A stretch of DNA of 64,000 bases, taken from the IMG/VR virus record IMGVR_UViG_3300020428_001187, positions 1 to 64,000 of that record. One strand, 5' to 3'. The notes below the pieces were generated by a model. The model saw only the letters and a list, made by a program, of their open reading frames with translations. It made no database searches and was not told the DNA's origin. Positions 41,101 to 49,424 of this stretch are shown in pieces. Source of the DNA: a virus. Made by a program: the position numbers and the translations under genes. Numbering within the stretch: position 1 is the stretch's first letter; every line of letters begins with the position of its first letter.

Positions 41101-42622
41101 TTTCTAACTCCTCCAACTTACTTTCTTGTAAGTCTTCTTCGTCTGTTTCAGCAACGGCTACACTATCAGCATCATCAAACAATGCATTAAATTGTGTCTG
41201 TGCATTGACAGTCTTTTTACCTGTTGCTCCTCTAGTGCCAATGATTGACATCCAGAATCTTGAAAACTCTTCAATGATCATATTTGCTTTATCTCTGTCA
41301 TCAGTTGCAAAGATGGCATCTATTACATCTCTGAAGTATAGTCTATCAAATTTTTCTTGTACTAACATATTAGGATAACTACCTGCGTCATACTGTCTGT
41401 TAGCTTCTTGTACTGCATTAATATGGCTCCATACATTATGACCCATCTGTATAGCATAACTAAAACTATCCCAACTAGTTTTGCCTTCCTTACCTATCTT
41501 ATTTAGGTCACCTGGAGCATAAATGCAAACGTCTTTAACAGTTAATCCTTTAGTTATTGGACTATCTGTAAAGTTTTTAAATATACCATCTGCCAATACT
41601 GCATCTCTAAAGTTACGTGTATCCTGTGCATACTTCTTATCATCAATACTTGGAACCATTCTATAGACCCATTTAGATCTATCCATTGTTTCTGTTTGAA
41701 TATAAAGTTGTCCGTTAGCAGTTGCTAAGAAAGGACTTGCACAATCAAATGTTGCAGTATAGTTTTCGTTGTGATACTTACGAACTGCTCTTTGAATGTC
41801 AGTAAGTAGTACTGCCCATTCTAGTTTACTTGTACCTAAGAAGTGCATAAAGTCATGCTTACCTTTTTCAAGTAAGCCATCAAAACGTAATGCTACCAAT
41901 CTTTTTAATACTAGATGTATATCACACATATTTTGTCCACCCATGGACCAACCATTAAAGTGATCTGTGTATTTCTTAGGATCACAATAGTCTTTCATTT
42001 GTTGATACCAGTCTTCAGCATCTGTATGATTTTCACCTTGTAATACATTTAAGAATTTACAATTACCATTACGATTTTTCATAAAGTAATCATTGTTAAT
42101 ACGTGTAGCATTAACGGCATCCTGATAGTTATCAATACCCGTTGCTTTTGCACCAGCAGGGGATCTTGACACCCAGGCAGGAATATCAAGTATCATTCCA
42201 TAGTCCATATAAGCATCCATCCACGTAAGAACTTGTTCACGTTTCTTTTTAGCTTTAGGACAGTTAGGATCTTTCCAATCACCTTCCCATACACCCTTAC
42301 CAATCTGGAAACCACCTGAGTCTCCTAGTAACCAACTATTGTTACGATCCCTGTTACGGATCATATCTTCTTTGGGTGAATCTTTATTAACGTCTAGCTC
42401 GGCGTGTCCTGCCGAATATAGACTCCAGTGATAATTAAACATACTAGCTTTAGGTTCAAGCCAGTTCATACTCTCTACTTCAGTTGGAAAGTTACTAGGT
42501 ATCCTAGTCTTATCAACATATTCTTCATAACGTTGCTTACCTATAAACGTAGCAAAGAATCCACTAATGGCAGGGAGAAATACTGCATAGTCTTTTTGGG
42601 CATTAGTAAGATTAGTGTTCAT
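41084..42622 (-). CDS. dpdA: DpdA/TGT-like transglycosylase for 7-deazaguanine insertion
   Basis: The 512 residues show the tRNA-guanine transglycosylase core: LLGDSGGFQIG (101-106, base-binding Asp/Ser), VLQG (193-196), GWSMGGQ (224-230), FLGTS (261-265) and TFDCASPF with Asp293 in the nucleophile position. The zinc-binding cysteines of bacterial Tgt are absent and the C-terminal half is different, as in the DpdA family, which exchanges guanine in DNA for preQ0 derivatives. FolE, QueE and a QueD-like protein are encoded nearby. QueC is not visible in this window. Confidence 0.75.
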   Translation of the reverse strand: MNTNLTNAQKDYAVFLPAISGFFATFIGKQRYEEYVDKTRIPSNFPTEVESMNWLEPKASMFNYHWSLYSAGHAELDVNKDSPKEDMIRNRDRNNSWLLGDSGGFQIGKGVWEGDWKDPNCPKAKKKREQVLTWMDAYMDYGMILDIPAWVSRSPAGAKATGIDNYQDAVNATRINNDYFMKNRNGNCKFLNVLQGENHTDAEDWYQQMKDYCDPKKYTDHFNGWSMGGQNMCDIHLVLKRLVALRFDGLLEKGKHDFMHFLGTSKLEWAVLLTDIQRAVRKYHNENYTATFDCASPFLATANGQLYIQTETMDRSKWVYRMVPSIDDKKYAQDTRNFRDAVLADGIFKNFTDSPITKGLTVKDVCIYAPGDLNKIGKEGKTSWDSFSYAIQMGHNVWSHINAVQEANRQYDAGSYPNMLVQEKFDRLYFRDVIDAIFATDDRDKANMIIEEFSRFWMSIIGTRGATGKKTVNAQTQFNALFDDADSVAVAETDEEDLQESKLEELENEQSK

Positions 42623-42630
42623 GTAAACTC

Positions 42631-43362
42631 CTACTTGCTTTGTGCAGGTAAAATATAATTATATGTTGCCATACCTGAATCAACAGTAATTTGCATAGCA
42701 CCTTGATCTGAAATCTTCATTGTAAGTTTACCATCAAGTCCAAGTATCGATTGTACCTGTGCTACTGGCCAACTCCAACTATGTTTAAGTTCACCTGTAA
42801 TACCTTTAGCAAAGTCAAATGATCCTGCGTGTGTGCTATGATCACCAAAGTAAAATACAAGATTGTTATTTTCAGTTTTTACTGTAAACACAGTTTCTTC
42901 TGTGTGTGCCGCACTTTGCAATTTCATTCTTTGAATACTTGCCATGCTTGGCTCTAGTTCTACTTCCCAACTAGCACCTTTAAACTTAACACTCTTAAGT
43001 TTTTCATTAATGATTTCTTGATTCATAAATCTGTAATCATTCTGGAAGTCACCACTTTCATTTTCAAAGTGAATATGTGTAGGAACTTCAGCACCATTTC
43101 TAGTTGCTTTCTCTACAGAAAGTTTTGCGTTCTTCTGATACTCTGGATTCTTTAAGTGTAATGCTAACTTGTCTAAGTTAGGCATACCAAATGTTGCCGC
43201 AAACTCTGTTACAGGATTTTTAGTATCAGCAGTTAGAATAACACTTCTGTCTTCTGCCATACTTTCGATTTGTGTATTTGCGTCATCTCCTGTAACCTTC
43301 ACTAGATTCAAAAAACCTAGAGAATGTGTATGTGCAACTACATCTTGTAAGATATCTTTCAT
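42631..43362 (-). CDS. 45: DNA polymerase sliding clamp
   Basis: The 243 residues begin MKDILQDVVAHTHSLGFLNL and show the repeated beta-sheet layout of T4 gp45 (typically about 230 residues). It includes FYFGDHSTHAGSFDFAKG and the C-terminal block MKISDQGAMQITVDSGMAT. It forms a trimeric ring that tethers the polymerase and, in T4, also activates late transcription. A sigma-70-type promoter and AAAGGAG are upstream. Clamp loader genes are not in the window. Confidence 0.85.
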   Translation of the reverse strand: MKDILQDVVAHTHSLGFLNLVKVTGDDANTQIESMAEDRSVILTADTKNPVTEFAATFGMPNLDKLALHLKNPEYQKNAKLSVEKATRNGAEVPTHIHFENESGDFQNDYRFMNQEIINEKLKSVKFKGASWEVELEPSMASIQRMKLQSAAHTEETVFTVKTENNNLVFYFGDHSTHAGSFDFAKGITGELKHSWSWPVAQVQSILGLDGKLTMKISDQGAMQITVDSGMATYNYILPAQSK

Positions 43363-43385
43363 TTACTTTTCTCCTTTGATCTTAT

Positions 43386-43414
43386 ATTGTACATAACTTT
43401 AATCATAAAGTCAA
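43386..43414 (-). promoter_or_regulatory. Sigma-70-type promoter (TTGACT-17-TACAAT)
   Basis: TTGACT (43409-43414) and TACAAT (43386-43391) on the - strand, 17 bp apart with one mismatch each. It overlaps the stop of the upstream gene and lies 24 bp before the clamp ATG. Confidence 0.75.
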
Positions 43415-44134
43415 GTCCTTTTGCGACTTTAGGTACTCAAATAATTTGATTTTAGGTGACCATCCAAAGTCTGTTAATTTCGAAATGTCAGCTTTATTGC
43501 ATAACCTTTCGTTCTCACCACCGATTCTTTCTTCAACTTTTAAATCGAAAAAATCCGTAATCTCTTTTAGGGGTGTGCTTATACCCGTTCCAATATCATA
43601 TACACCAGGTGCTTCACGATTCATAAGAAACGTAATGGCACTACAAACATCATCTATATGGATAAAGTCTCGTTTATGATTAGTATGAATATACTCTATT
43701 TGGTTTCGTAGTAAACGAGGTACGAACATATTGGGCCTTTGCTGACTGTTACTGTATATAGTGCAAAAACGTAGTCCCGTACTTGTATGTGGTGCAAGTT
43801 TTTCTAATGTGTATTTTGTCATCGCATAAGGATTTCTATCTGGTTCTTTTGCAGTACTAGAACTTGCATACATAATCCTTGTGCCTTTAAAATGATCAAA
43901 TAATCTTTTTGTTGCTATAACATTGTTCTCCCAATATAGTTCAGGGTGGTCTAAACTCTTACCTATACCGCTTTCACCTGCTAGATGAATTACTAGATCA
44001 ACATCATAGTTTAAATCACAGGTAAGTAAGTCTTTGCCATCAGCTCTATCAATACATTGTACCTGATGAGCCGTCAATTTTTTGACAAGGTGGCTTCCTA
44101 AAAATCCCTTACTTCCTGTTAATAATATCTTCAT
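43403..44134 (-). CDS. NAD-dependent epimerase/dehydratase
   Basis: The 243 residues open with KILLTGSKGFLGSHLV (TGxxGFxG) and continue DLVIHLAGESG, MYASSSTA and NPYAMTKYTLE (Tyr-x3-Lys). This is the extended SDR fold of nucleotide-sugar epimerases. It overlaps the small gene upstream by ATGA. In a phage it may provide a sugar for glycosylation of DNA or virion proteins. Substrate unknown. Confidence 0.82.
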   Translation of the reverse strand: MKILLTGSKGFLGSHLVKKLTAHQVQCIDRADGKDLLTCDLNYDVDLVIHLAGESGIGKSLDHPELYWENNVIATKRLFDHFKGTRIMYASSSTAKEPDRNPYAMTKYTLEKLAPHTSTGLRFCTIYSNSQQRPNMFVPRLLRNQIEYIHTNHKRDFIHIDDVCSAITFLMNREAPGVYDIGTGISTPLKEITDFFDLKVEERIGGENERLCNKADISKLTDFGWSPKIKLFEYLKSQKDLTL

Positions 44135-44295
44135 CTTCCTAAAAACTTTTTCACCCCTTCGATTGGATTGCGTAAACCTTCATATGTATTGTCAATAAAG
44201 TCAATATGTTTGTCTAATTTCTTAGTTAACTTATCAAACTTCTTTTCAATCCTTTCGAGTCTTTTTTCTATTTCAATTAGTTTCTCTTCAATCAT
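44131..44295 (-). CDS. Small coiled-coil protein (54 residues)
   Basis: The ORF runs from ATG 44295 to TGA 44131-44133. It begins MIEEKLIEIEKRLERIEKKF with heptad-like spacing, so a coiled coil is predicted, followed by a short tail. Both ends overlap neighbours as ATGA, which strongly supports a real gene in an otherwise unexplained 157 bp gap. Confidence 0.65.
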   Translation of the reverse strand: MIEEKLIEIEKRLERIEKKFDKLTKKLDKHIDFIDNTYEGLRNPIEGVKKFLGR

Positions 44296-44834
44296 TTTTT
44301 AACTCCAAAGTGTTTAAATGTAGACTGTATACATTTTGCTTGGTAGTAACAGTCAGCCAATGCATTGTGCATTTCTTCTTGAATAGCTTTACGTGGATCA
44401 CTTGGCATCATACTAAACACAGTTCTACTATCTCTAATTTGCCAGAAGTTCCACGGACAAGGTTTTTTAACATTCTTATATAAATTTTGTAATATAGCAT
44501 AATCAAACAATGGACCTTGGCACCATAACTGATCAATACCCACACAGAACTTATTTAGAGCTTTTGTAAGTTGATCCATGTTTACACGATCCTCGTGTTC
44601 ACCAAATGCTTCGTCCTGAATGTTCTTTGGTTGTTTGGTCCACCATTCCATTGTATTGTCATCTATAGTTCTACCTAGTTCTTCTGATTGTTCTTCGATG
44701 TCGCAACGTAGATACAATCCACTATGGGGTTCAACATCAGTATAAGGATCAAACTTAATTGCTCCTACAGTGATGATAACACTATCTGGCTCAACGCCTA
44801 GTGTTTCTAAATCTATCATTCCATGTACTGCCAT
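44292..44834 (-). CDS. DEDDh-type 3'-5' exonuclease
   Basis: The 180 residues have Exo I HGMIDLETLG (DxE), Exo II LFDYAIL with the second Asp, and Exo III HNALADCYYQ. These are the five residues of a DEDDh nuclease, as in T4 DexA-like and RNase T-like enzymes. GGAGG precedes the start, which overlaps the polymerase stop (TAATG), so the two are translated together. Likely role: trimming nucleic acid ends during replication or host DNA breakdown. Confidence 0.8.
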   Translation of the reverse strand: MAVHGMIDLETLGVEPDSVIITVGAIKFDPYTDVEPHSGLYLRCDIEEQSEELGRTIDDNTMEWWTKQPKNIQDEAFGEHEDRVNMDQLTKALNKFCVGIDQLWCQGPLFDYAILQNLYKNVKKPCPWNFWQIRDSRTVFSMMPSDPRKAIQEEMHNALADCYYQAKCIQSTFKHFGVKK

Positions 44835-47509
44835 TATTCTGCACCTCCAAAGTCAAATAGGTTATTAAATGTGTTCTTTTGTAGTGTACTTGCAATATCA
44901 TAATTAAGTACACCAATTAGATTATCTAGCTTGTTGTCAATGATAGTTGACTCCATAGCATCTCCATCAAATGGCAATTCTTTAAACCATTCAGGAATAC
45001 GTAATTCATCTGTAGGATAAGCAACACTAGTATAACCTAATGGATTTTGTTTTAGTTTACAAACAATAACTTTCATACCATCAACAATCTCTTGTGAATA
45101 CTTGTCATTGTTCATACGTTTAAGTGTGTTCCAATTAATACTTGCTCGAACGTGTCCGGGCATATTTGCTTTACCTTCACGTTGTTCCTTACGTTGATAA
45201 TCACCAATTCTATTTGCACGTTTAGGTGAACCTTTCTCATAACCAGGACGTAGTTTAAACTCTGTTCTAAATTCGCTAATACGTTCTAAGATATCTTTTT
45301 CACTTGCTTCTTGTAGCACCATCATTAGCAGTTCACTTAAGAAGTCTTGCATAAACACAGGAGTATCAGAACGTTTAAGATCCAAGCCCATGGCTTTTAC
45401 TTTACCTGGCTTGCCATCTACATCTGTACGTTGTCCTTCGTTGTCATATATCAAGGCCGCATATCTTTTCTTTGTAATGTACAATCCGCTTTCAGCAACA
45501 ATCTCTCTACCCGCCGCGATAACGTCCGACCGACTTTTTGGACAATGGAATGCCTCCATCATAAACTTACCAAATGTTTTGTTTGCTTCTTCGCATACTT
45601 GATCATAAAGTTTTATAACACTATCCTTTGTCCAAGGAATCTTGCCTTCTTCTATTTCTTTTTTCAATATCGGAAATGCACTAAAATAAACGGAGTCAGT
45701 ATCACCATATATAATGCTGTCTCCTACGTGATCATATTTGCCTGTAATAACTTTATTAACTTCGGCGCTCATGTGCTTTGCAATAGCTCTACCTGTAAGT
45801 GTTGTTGATTGACCAATACGTTTATCAAAGAATCTACAACCTGGATTAAGTATTGCACCATATAAACTATTTAGGTTAATCTTCTTAACTAGCTGACGTT
45901 TATCCCAAAACGCAATTTCTGTTTTATTACCTGCATCAATGGCTTTTCCTTTCATAGCCTGTAGCTCTTTACGTTCGCTATACCAACGTTTCAATAGTCC
46001 TGGAATAACACCATCAAATTCATTTGTAAGGATAGTACCATTAGCAGTAAGCATCCATGGTTGATTGCTATTATAAATTAGTTTGTATACTTCTGCACCA
46101 CTTAATATTTCACTTTCGCCATTCTCAAAGTCAACAGTAAGACTAACATCTTTCTTCTTCTCCATGACAGCTTCATATTCTATTGTGCCGAACTTACCTT
46201 CCCATGCACCTGCAAATGACTTCTTCTGTAATGTCATTTGATCATCTACAAATGCCTGTGTTAGTTCGGGACGTAGTTGTCCAACAATAGTTGCTGGATC
46301 CATATTCAATGCTCTAATAACAGATGGATACAGTGAATTCAAGTCCATTGATCCTATCCATTTGTGTAAACCTTTTTTAGGAAATGCCACATAGGCACCT
46401 GCCGCCGCAGTATTTTCCTCATCACGTTTAGGCCTGTTAGGAACCTGTAGTCCTCTGTGATGTGCTTCATTAATAATTGCTTGTTCTGTAACTGCTACTG
46501 CACCCATTGTGGTCTGTAGCAAAACAGTATTTGCATGAGCTAGTTCATTACTAAGATCGATAAACCTTAGTTTTTTGTCCAGCTTGTCCAGTAGTGCAAC
46601 GTCTTGTCTGTTGTACTCAATGAATGTCTTGAAGTCATTGTTATAAAGTTGATCGAGTGTACCTTCGTAAACAGTTTTGTTTTCACCGATCTCAAGTTCG
46701 CCAATAGCGTCAAGTCTGTAAGTGTGTCGTTCTTCATATGTGTATTTACGATATAATTCTAAACTATCTAAATGCACTCTACCTATTAGGTCATAGGTTT
46801 CAGCTTTCTTACCATACTTCTCATACTCACGTTTCTTAGGAAGTTGTTTCCATAAACAGAAACGTCTAGTATCATCTTTACTTAAAACTCTTGAAACACG
46901 GTTAACTGTATAAGGAATATCATAACCTTCACTGTTCCAACCTGTTAGTATGTCTGCGTCTTGTATGATATCAAGAAATGCTTCTAGCATATCTCCTTCT
47001 TTTTCATACAAGTATGTGTTAGGGAATTCTTCTACTTCTTTCTTTGCCTGTTCCATTGTTAAGCCCTTGGGCGGAAGTGCAAATGTTACAAGACTATCTA
47101 GCCATTGTAAGTGTACTGTGATTGCAGTAATTGGCATGAAAGGATCACTAGGATCAGCAAATCCTCTTTCAGGATCAAAGTCTGTCTCAATATCAAAAAA
47201 GCAAACATTTAGTTTAGGAGCATCAACATTTAAGTATTGTTCACTTAAACATTGGAATATTGGATTTACATCACTTTCAAATAATTCTTTGTTTTGATTG
47301 ATTGCAAGTTCTTTGCGAAACTGTTTTGTATTTCTAGCAACAATCCTACTTAATGGATCGCCATAGATACTTTTGTATTTGCCTCTGGCATCTTTATAAA
47401 AGAATGTATATTTGACCGGGTATTCTGTAAAATGTCTCTTTCCGTCTTTTCGTTCTACTACACGGATAACATCTTGGTCTCTATCGAATTGTGCGTCTAC
47501 GTAACTCAT
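44834..47509 (-). CDS. 43: Family B DNA polymerase
   Basis: The 891 residues contain Exo I FFDIETD (104-110), motif A SMDLNSLYPSVIRAL (387-401), motif B KKINLNSLYGA (542-552) and motif C YGDTDSVYF (601-609). This matches the replicative polymerase of T4-like phages (898 residues in T4), including an intact proofreading domain. The CAGGAGAAAAG ribosome-binding site and a perfect sigma-70 promoter precede it, with a leader of about 75 nt. It probably works with the clamp and RNase H encoded here. Confidence 0.95.
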   Translation of the reverse strand: MSYVDAQFDRDQDVIRVVERKDGKRHFTEYPVKYTFFYKDARGKYKSIYGDPLSRIVARNTKQFRKELAINQNKELFESDVNPIFQCLSEQYLNVDAPKLNVCFFDIETDFDPERGFADPSDPFMPITAITVHLQWLDSLVTFALPPKGLTMEQAKKEVEEFPNTYLYEKEGDMLEAFLDIIQDADILTGWNSEGYDIPYTVNRVSRVLSKDDTRRFCLWKQLPKKREYEKYGKKAETYDLIGRVHLDSLELYRKYTYEERHTYRLDAIGELEIGENKTVYEGTLDQLYNNDFKTFIEYNRQDVALLDKLDKKLRFIDLSNELAHANTVLLQTTMGAVAVTEQAIINEAHHRGLQVPNRPKRDEENTAAAGAYVAFPKKGLHKWIGSMDLNSLYPSVIRALNMDPATIVGQLRPELTQAFVDDQMTLQKKSFAGAWEGKFGTIEYEAVMEKKKDVSLTVDFENGESEILSGAEVYKLIYNSNQPWMLTANGTILTNEFDGVIPGLLKRWYSERKELQAMKGKAIDAGNKTEIAFWDKRQLVKKINLNSLYGAILNPGCRFFDKRIGQSTTLTGRAIAKHMSAEVNKVITGKYDHVGDSIIYGDTDSVYFSAFPILKKEIEEGKIPWTKDSVIKLYDQVCEEANKTFGKFMMEAFHCPKSRSDVIAAGREIVAESGLYITKKRYAALIYDNEGQRTDVDGKPGKVKAMGLDLKRSDTPVFMQDFLSELLMMVLQEASEKDILERISEFRTEFKLRPGYEKGSPKRANRIGDYQRKEQREGKANMPGHVRASINWNTLKRMNNDKYSQEIVDGMKVIVCKLKQNPLGYTSVAYPTDELRIPEWFKELPFDGDAMESTIIDNKLDNLIGVLNYDIASTLQKNTFNNLFDFGGAE

Positions 47510-47578
47510 CTTTTCTCCTGTATGTCATTTGAGGCTGACAAATACCAAATAAGTCGCTTATGGCCGACTGTGCCTTCT

Positions 47579-47836
47579 TCATAGTGTTGCTAATATTATA
47601 CCTGAAATCCCAACTAATGTCAAGACCCCATTTGTTATTATCAACGCCGGTTCTTTCCACATAAATGAAACTATTAACCAAACTGCTCCACCTAGTGCTA
47701 GTAAGCCTGGTCCTATTGGATATAACTCAGGAAATCCTGCGTTAATAAAAGTTCCAATTATTAGTATTAATGTTGCTACCCATTTTAGTATAACATCAAT
47801 CTTCAATGCCTTGTTGTTTAAAATATTCTCTATCAT
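47579..47836 (-). CDS. Small membrane protein, three transmembrane segments
   Basis: The 85 residues have hydrophobic runs VILKWVATLILIIGTFI, GPGLLALGGAVWLIVSF and PALIITNGVLTLVGISGIIL. The start is uncertain and overlaps the HAD gene by 41 bp. The polymerase promoter lies within its 3' end. Function unknown. Confidence 0.55.
   Translation of the reverse strand: MIENILNNKALKIDVILKWVATLILIIGTFINAGFPELYPIGPGLLALGGAVWLIVSFMWKEPALIITNGVLTLVGISGIILATL
47595..47623 (-). promoter_or_regulatory. Consensus sigma-70 promoter (TTGACA-17-TATAAT)
   Basis: TTGACA (47618-47623) and TATAAT (47595-47600) on the - strand with 17 bp spacer, both perfect. It is inside the 3' end of the upstream membrane-protein gene, 86 bp before the polymerase ATG. 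Confidence 0.85.
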
Positions 47837-48107
47837 TTATTGCCTTATCGTCTATCCAAATATCGTATACTTGTTTGCCTGTTTTTATTGTTGTGGCTCT
47901 TACACCCCAATTCATTAATTGTCTTACGGTAAATTCCTGCCAATCTGTGCCTGAATTACCGCCCCTTGCAGTATAGTAATGTATCTCATTACCTGCGTCA
48001 TATAGCCCGTTTAGGTGCTCTATGCGGTCTCTACGTGGCTGACTTTCCTCATAGTTACTGTTTACAGTATAACAGATAGTTCCGTCTATGTCAACCATAT
48101 ATTTCAT
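47796..48107 (-). CDS. HAD-superfamily phosphatase-like protein
   Basis: The 103 residues start MKYMVDIDGTICYTV, the DxDGT motif of HAD hydrolases with the nucleophile Asp, then EIHYYTARGG (motif II) and YDIWIDDKAI (motif IV, two acidic residues). ATG 48107 is chosen after GGAAG; an upstream in-frame start at 48173 would overlap the membrane gene. Similar small phosphatases are frequent in phages. Substrate unknown. Confidence 0.75.
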   Translation of the reverse strand: MKYMVDIDGTICYTVNSNYEESQPRRDRIEHLNGLYDAGNEIHYYTARGGNSGTDWQEFTVRQLMNWGVRATTIKTGKQVYDIWIDDKAINDREYFKQQGIED

Positions 48108-48376
48108 AAAAATAACTTCCAAAGTGCTATGGTATTCATAGTAGTAAACCATGCGGTTAAAACCATAACCCATGCTGAACTTCTATAATATGCTCCAAAG
48201 AATCCTGTAACACTTCCAATCCAATAAAATGGAATGAATATGTCTGGCCTTGGTGCAAGAACTGTATAGGTAAGAATACCACTACCTATAATCACCGTAA
48301 TAGCACTGACCATTTCAAGGTAAAATGCTGTTGGGTGCGACTCGTAGCTTTTTCTAAAAAATGACGAGATACTCAC
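48104..48376 (-). CDS. Membrane protein, unknown
   Basis: The 90 residues have a hydrophobic core with about three transmembrane runs (MVSAITVIIGSGILTYTVLA, IPFYWIGSVTGFFGAYY, WVMVLTAWFTTMNTIALW). The GTG start overlaps the TAG of the dsbA-like gene (TAGTG). No family identified. Confidence 0.6.
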   Translation of the reverse strand: MSISSFFRKSYESHPTAFYLEMVSAITVIIGSGILTYTVLAPRPDIFIPFYWIGSVTGFFGAYYRSSAWVMVLTAWFTTMNTIALWKLFL

Positions 48377-48636
48377 TACTTGTCTTTGCCTACAGTAACA
48401 ACCAAAGTTTCTAGGTCGTCAAATGCATCTGCAACTTTATGCCAGTCACCTTTGTGTGCAATCTTAATTGCCTTGTTAATGGTTGCTGGTTTGATGTTCA
48501 GTTCTTCTGCTACTGCTTTTACAGTATCCTTAAGACCTGTATTTAGGTCCTCAACCTCTTGCATCACTTGAGCACCTTCGTTTACAAGACGTTCTAGCTT
48601 TTGCTTTTCGTCCTGTCCATATACTCTATCACTCAT
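48376..48636 (-). CDS. dsbA: DsbA-like double-stranded DNA-binding protein
   Basis: The 86 residues begin MSDRVYGQDEKQKLERLVNE and have helical blocks with LKDTVKAVAEELNIKPATIN and KAIKIAHKGDWHKVADAF. Length and layout fit T4 DsbA (89 residues), a dsDNA-binding protein that helps late transcription. AAGGAG precedes the ATG, and a strong promoter lies 30 bp upstream. Confidence 0.6.
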   Translation of the reverse strand: MSDRVYGQDEKQKLERLVNEGAQVMQEVEDLNTGLKDTVKAVAEELNIKPATINKAIKIAHKGDWHKVADAFDDLETLVVTVGKDK

Positions 48637-48665
48637 TATATTCTCCTTAAATTATAAGTTTGTTT

Positions 48666-48695
48666 ATTATACACTCTTAGCCTGTGGTCTGTCAA
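48666..48695 (-). promoter_or_regulatory. Sigma-70-type promoter (TTGACA-18-TATAAT)
   Basis: TTGACA (48690-48695) and TATAAT (48666-48671) on the - strand with 18 bp spacer. It is located in the 3' end of the oxygenase gene, driving the dsbA-like gene and the membrane/HAD genes downstream. Confidence 0.75.
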
Positions 48696-49212
48696 TAGTT
48701 AAATTACCTGCAATGACAACTCTTTCTTTTTCATTTACTTGTGGTGGCACACTATGAGTTACCCAACCTGGGAATACTATCATAAGTCCTGAATTTGGAT
48801 ATATTGCATTACCACTCGTTGGAAAGACCAACGGAGCATCTTCAGGTGTCGCATCTACATAATAAACGAAACTCCAAATTGCTGGGTGGTGTGCATGAGG
48901 GTTACAACTTTCTCCCTTTTTATATACGGCTCCCCAACAATCAGTAATTGAATATGTACCTAACTCTTTATGTACCAATCCTCCTTTAACAACATCAATT
49001 GCAAAATCGATTATCTTTGCAAAGTCAGGATCTTCAAACATAGTCCATTTAGTCATGTCGGCTTGGACATTAGTTTTTCTAAATTGCTGATCACCTTCAG
49101 CTCTAATTTTTTGATCTAGAATTGGATTAAGTGTTTCAAACTCTGGATAAACCATTGTAAAAACATCTGCTTGTTCTTTGAATTCTAAACTCTGTACGTT
49201 AGGTTCTAACAT
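48667..49212 (-). CDS. 2OG/Fe(II) oxygenase (phage PF13759 type)
   Basis: The 181 residues contain PHAHHPAIWSFVYYVDA (HxH), FPTSGNAIYPNSG, LMIVFPGWVTHSVPP (distal His) and RVVIAGNLTI (Arg). The layout matches the oxygenase at 40340-40924, so the two are paralogues. The promoter of the next gene lies within its 3' end. Target unknown. Confidence 0.75.
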   Translation of the reverse strand: MLEPNVQSLEFKEQADVFTMVYPEFETLNPILDQKIRAEGDQQFRKTNVQADMTKWTMFEDPDFAKIIDFAIDVVKGGLVHKELGTYSITDCWGAVYKKGESCNPHAHHPAIWSFVYYVDATPEDAPLVFPTSGNAIYPNSGLMIVFPGWVTHSVPPQVNEKERVVIAGNLTIDRPQAKSV

Positions 49213-49229
49213 ACAACTATTTAATCTTA

Positions 49230-49424
49230 TTAAGTTTTGGTAGTATTTAAGGTGGCTTTGTAGGCTTCTTCGAACCCTTCTAGATATATGTATGCTTCTT
49301 CGTTATACCAAACTCGTTTGAAATAACTATCATAACAATCTAATATACATGATTCGGTTGCGTTGAAATGTCCTTTGACTATCCAAAAAACTCGGTAAGC
49401 ATCTTTACGTTTTGCTTGATCCAA
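49230..49424 (-). CDS. Small phage protein, unknown
   Basis: The 64 residues start at TTG 49424 after GAGGAAGAGA and contain YRVFWIVKGHFNATESCILD and FKRVWYNEEAYIYLEGFEEA. It overlaps the upstream gene by 20 bp. No motif known. The start codon is uncertain. Confidence 0.5.
   Translation of the reverse strand: MDQAKRKDAYRVFWIVKGHFNATESCILDCYDSYFKRVWYNEEAYIYLEGFEEAYKATLNTTKT

Noticed and set aside
45347-45808. Long + strand frame opposite the polymerase
   Set aside because: Overlaps the conserved polymerase palm region and has cysteine-rich, random-looking composition.
47481-47681. 66-codon frame overlapping the polymerase start
   Set aside because: Probably not a separate gene; no ribosome-binding site at either start. 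Kept only as a leader observation.
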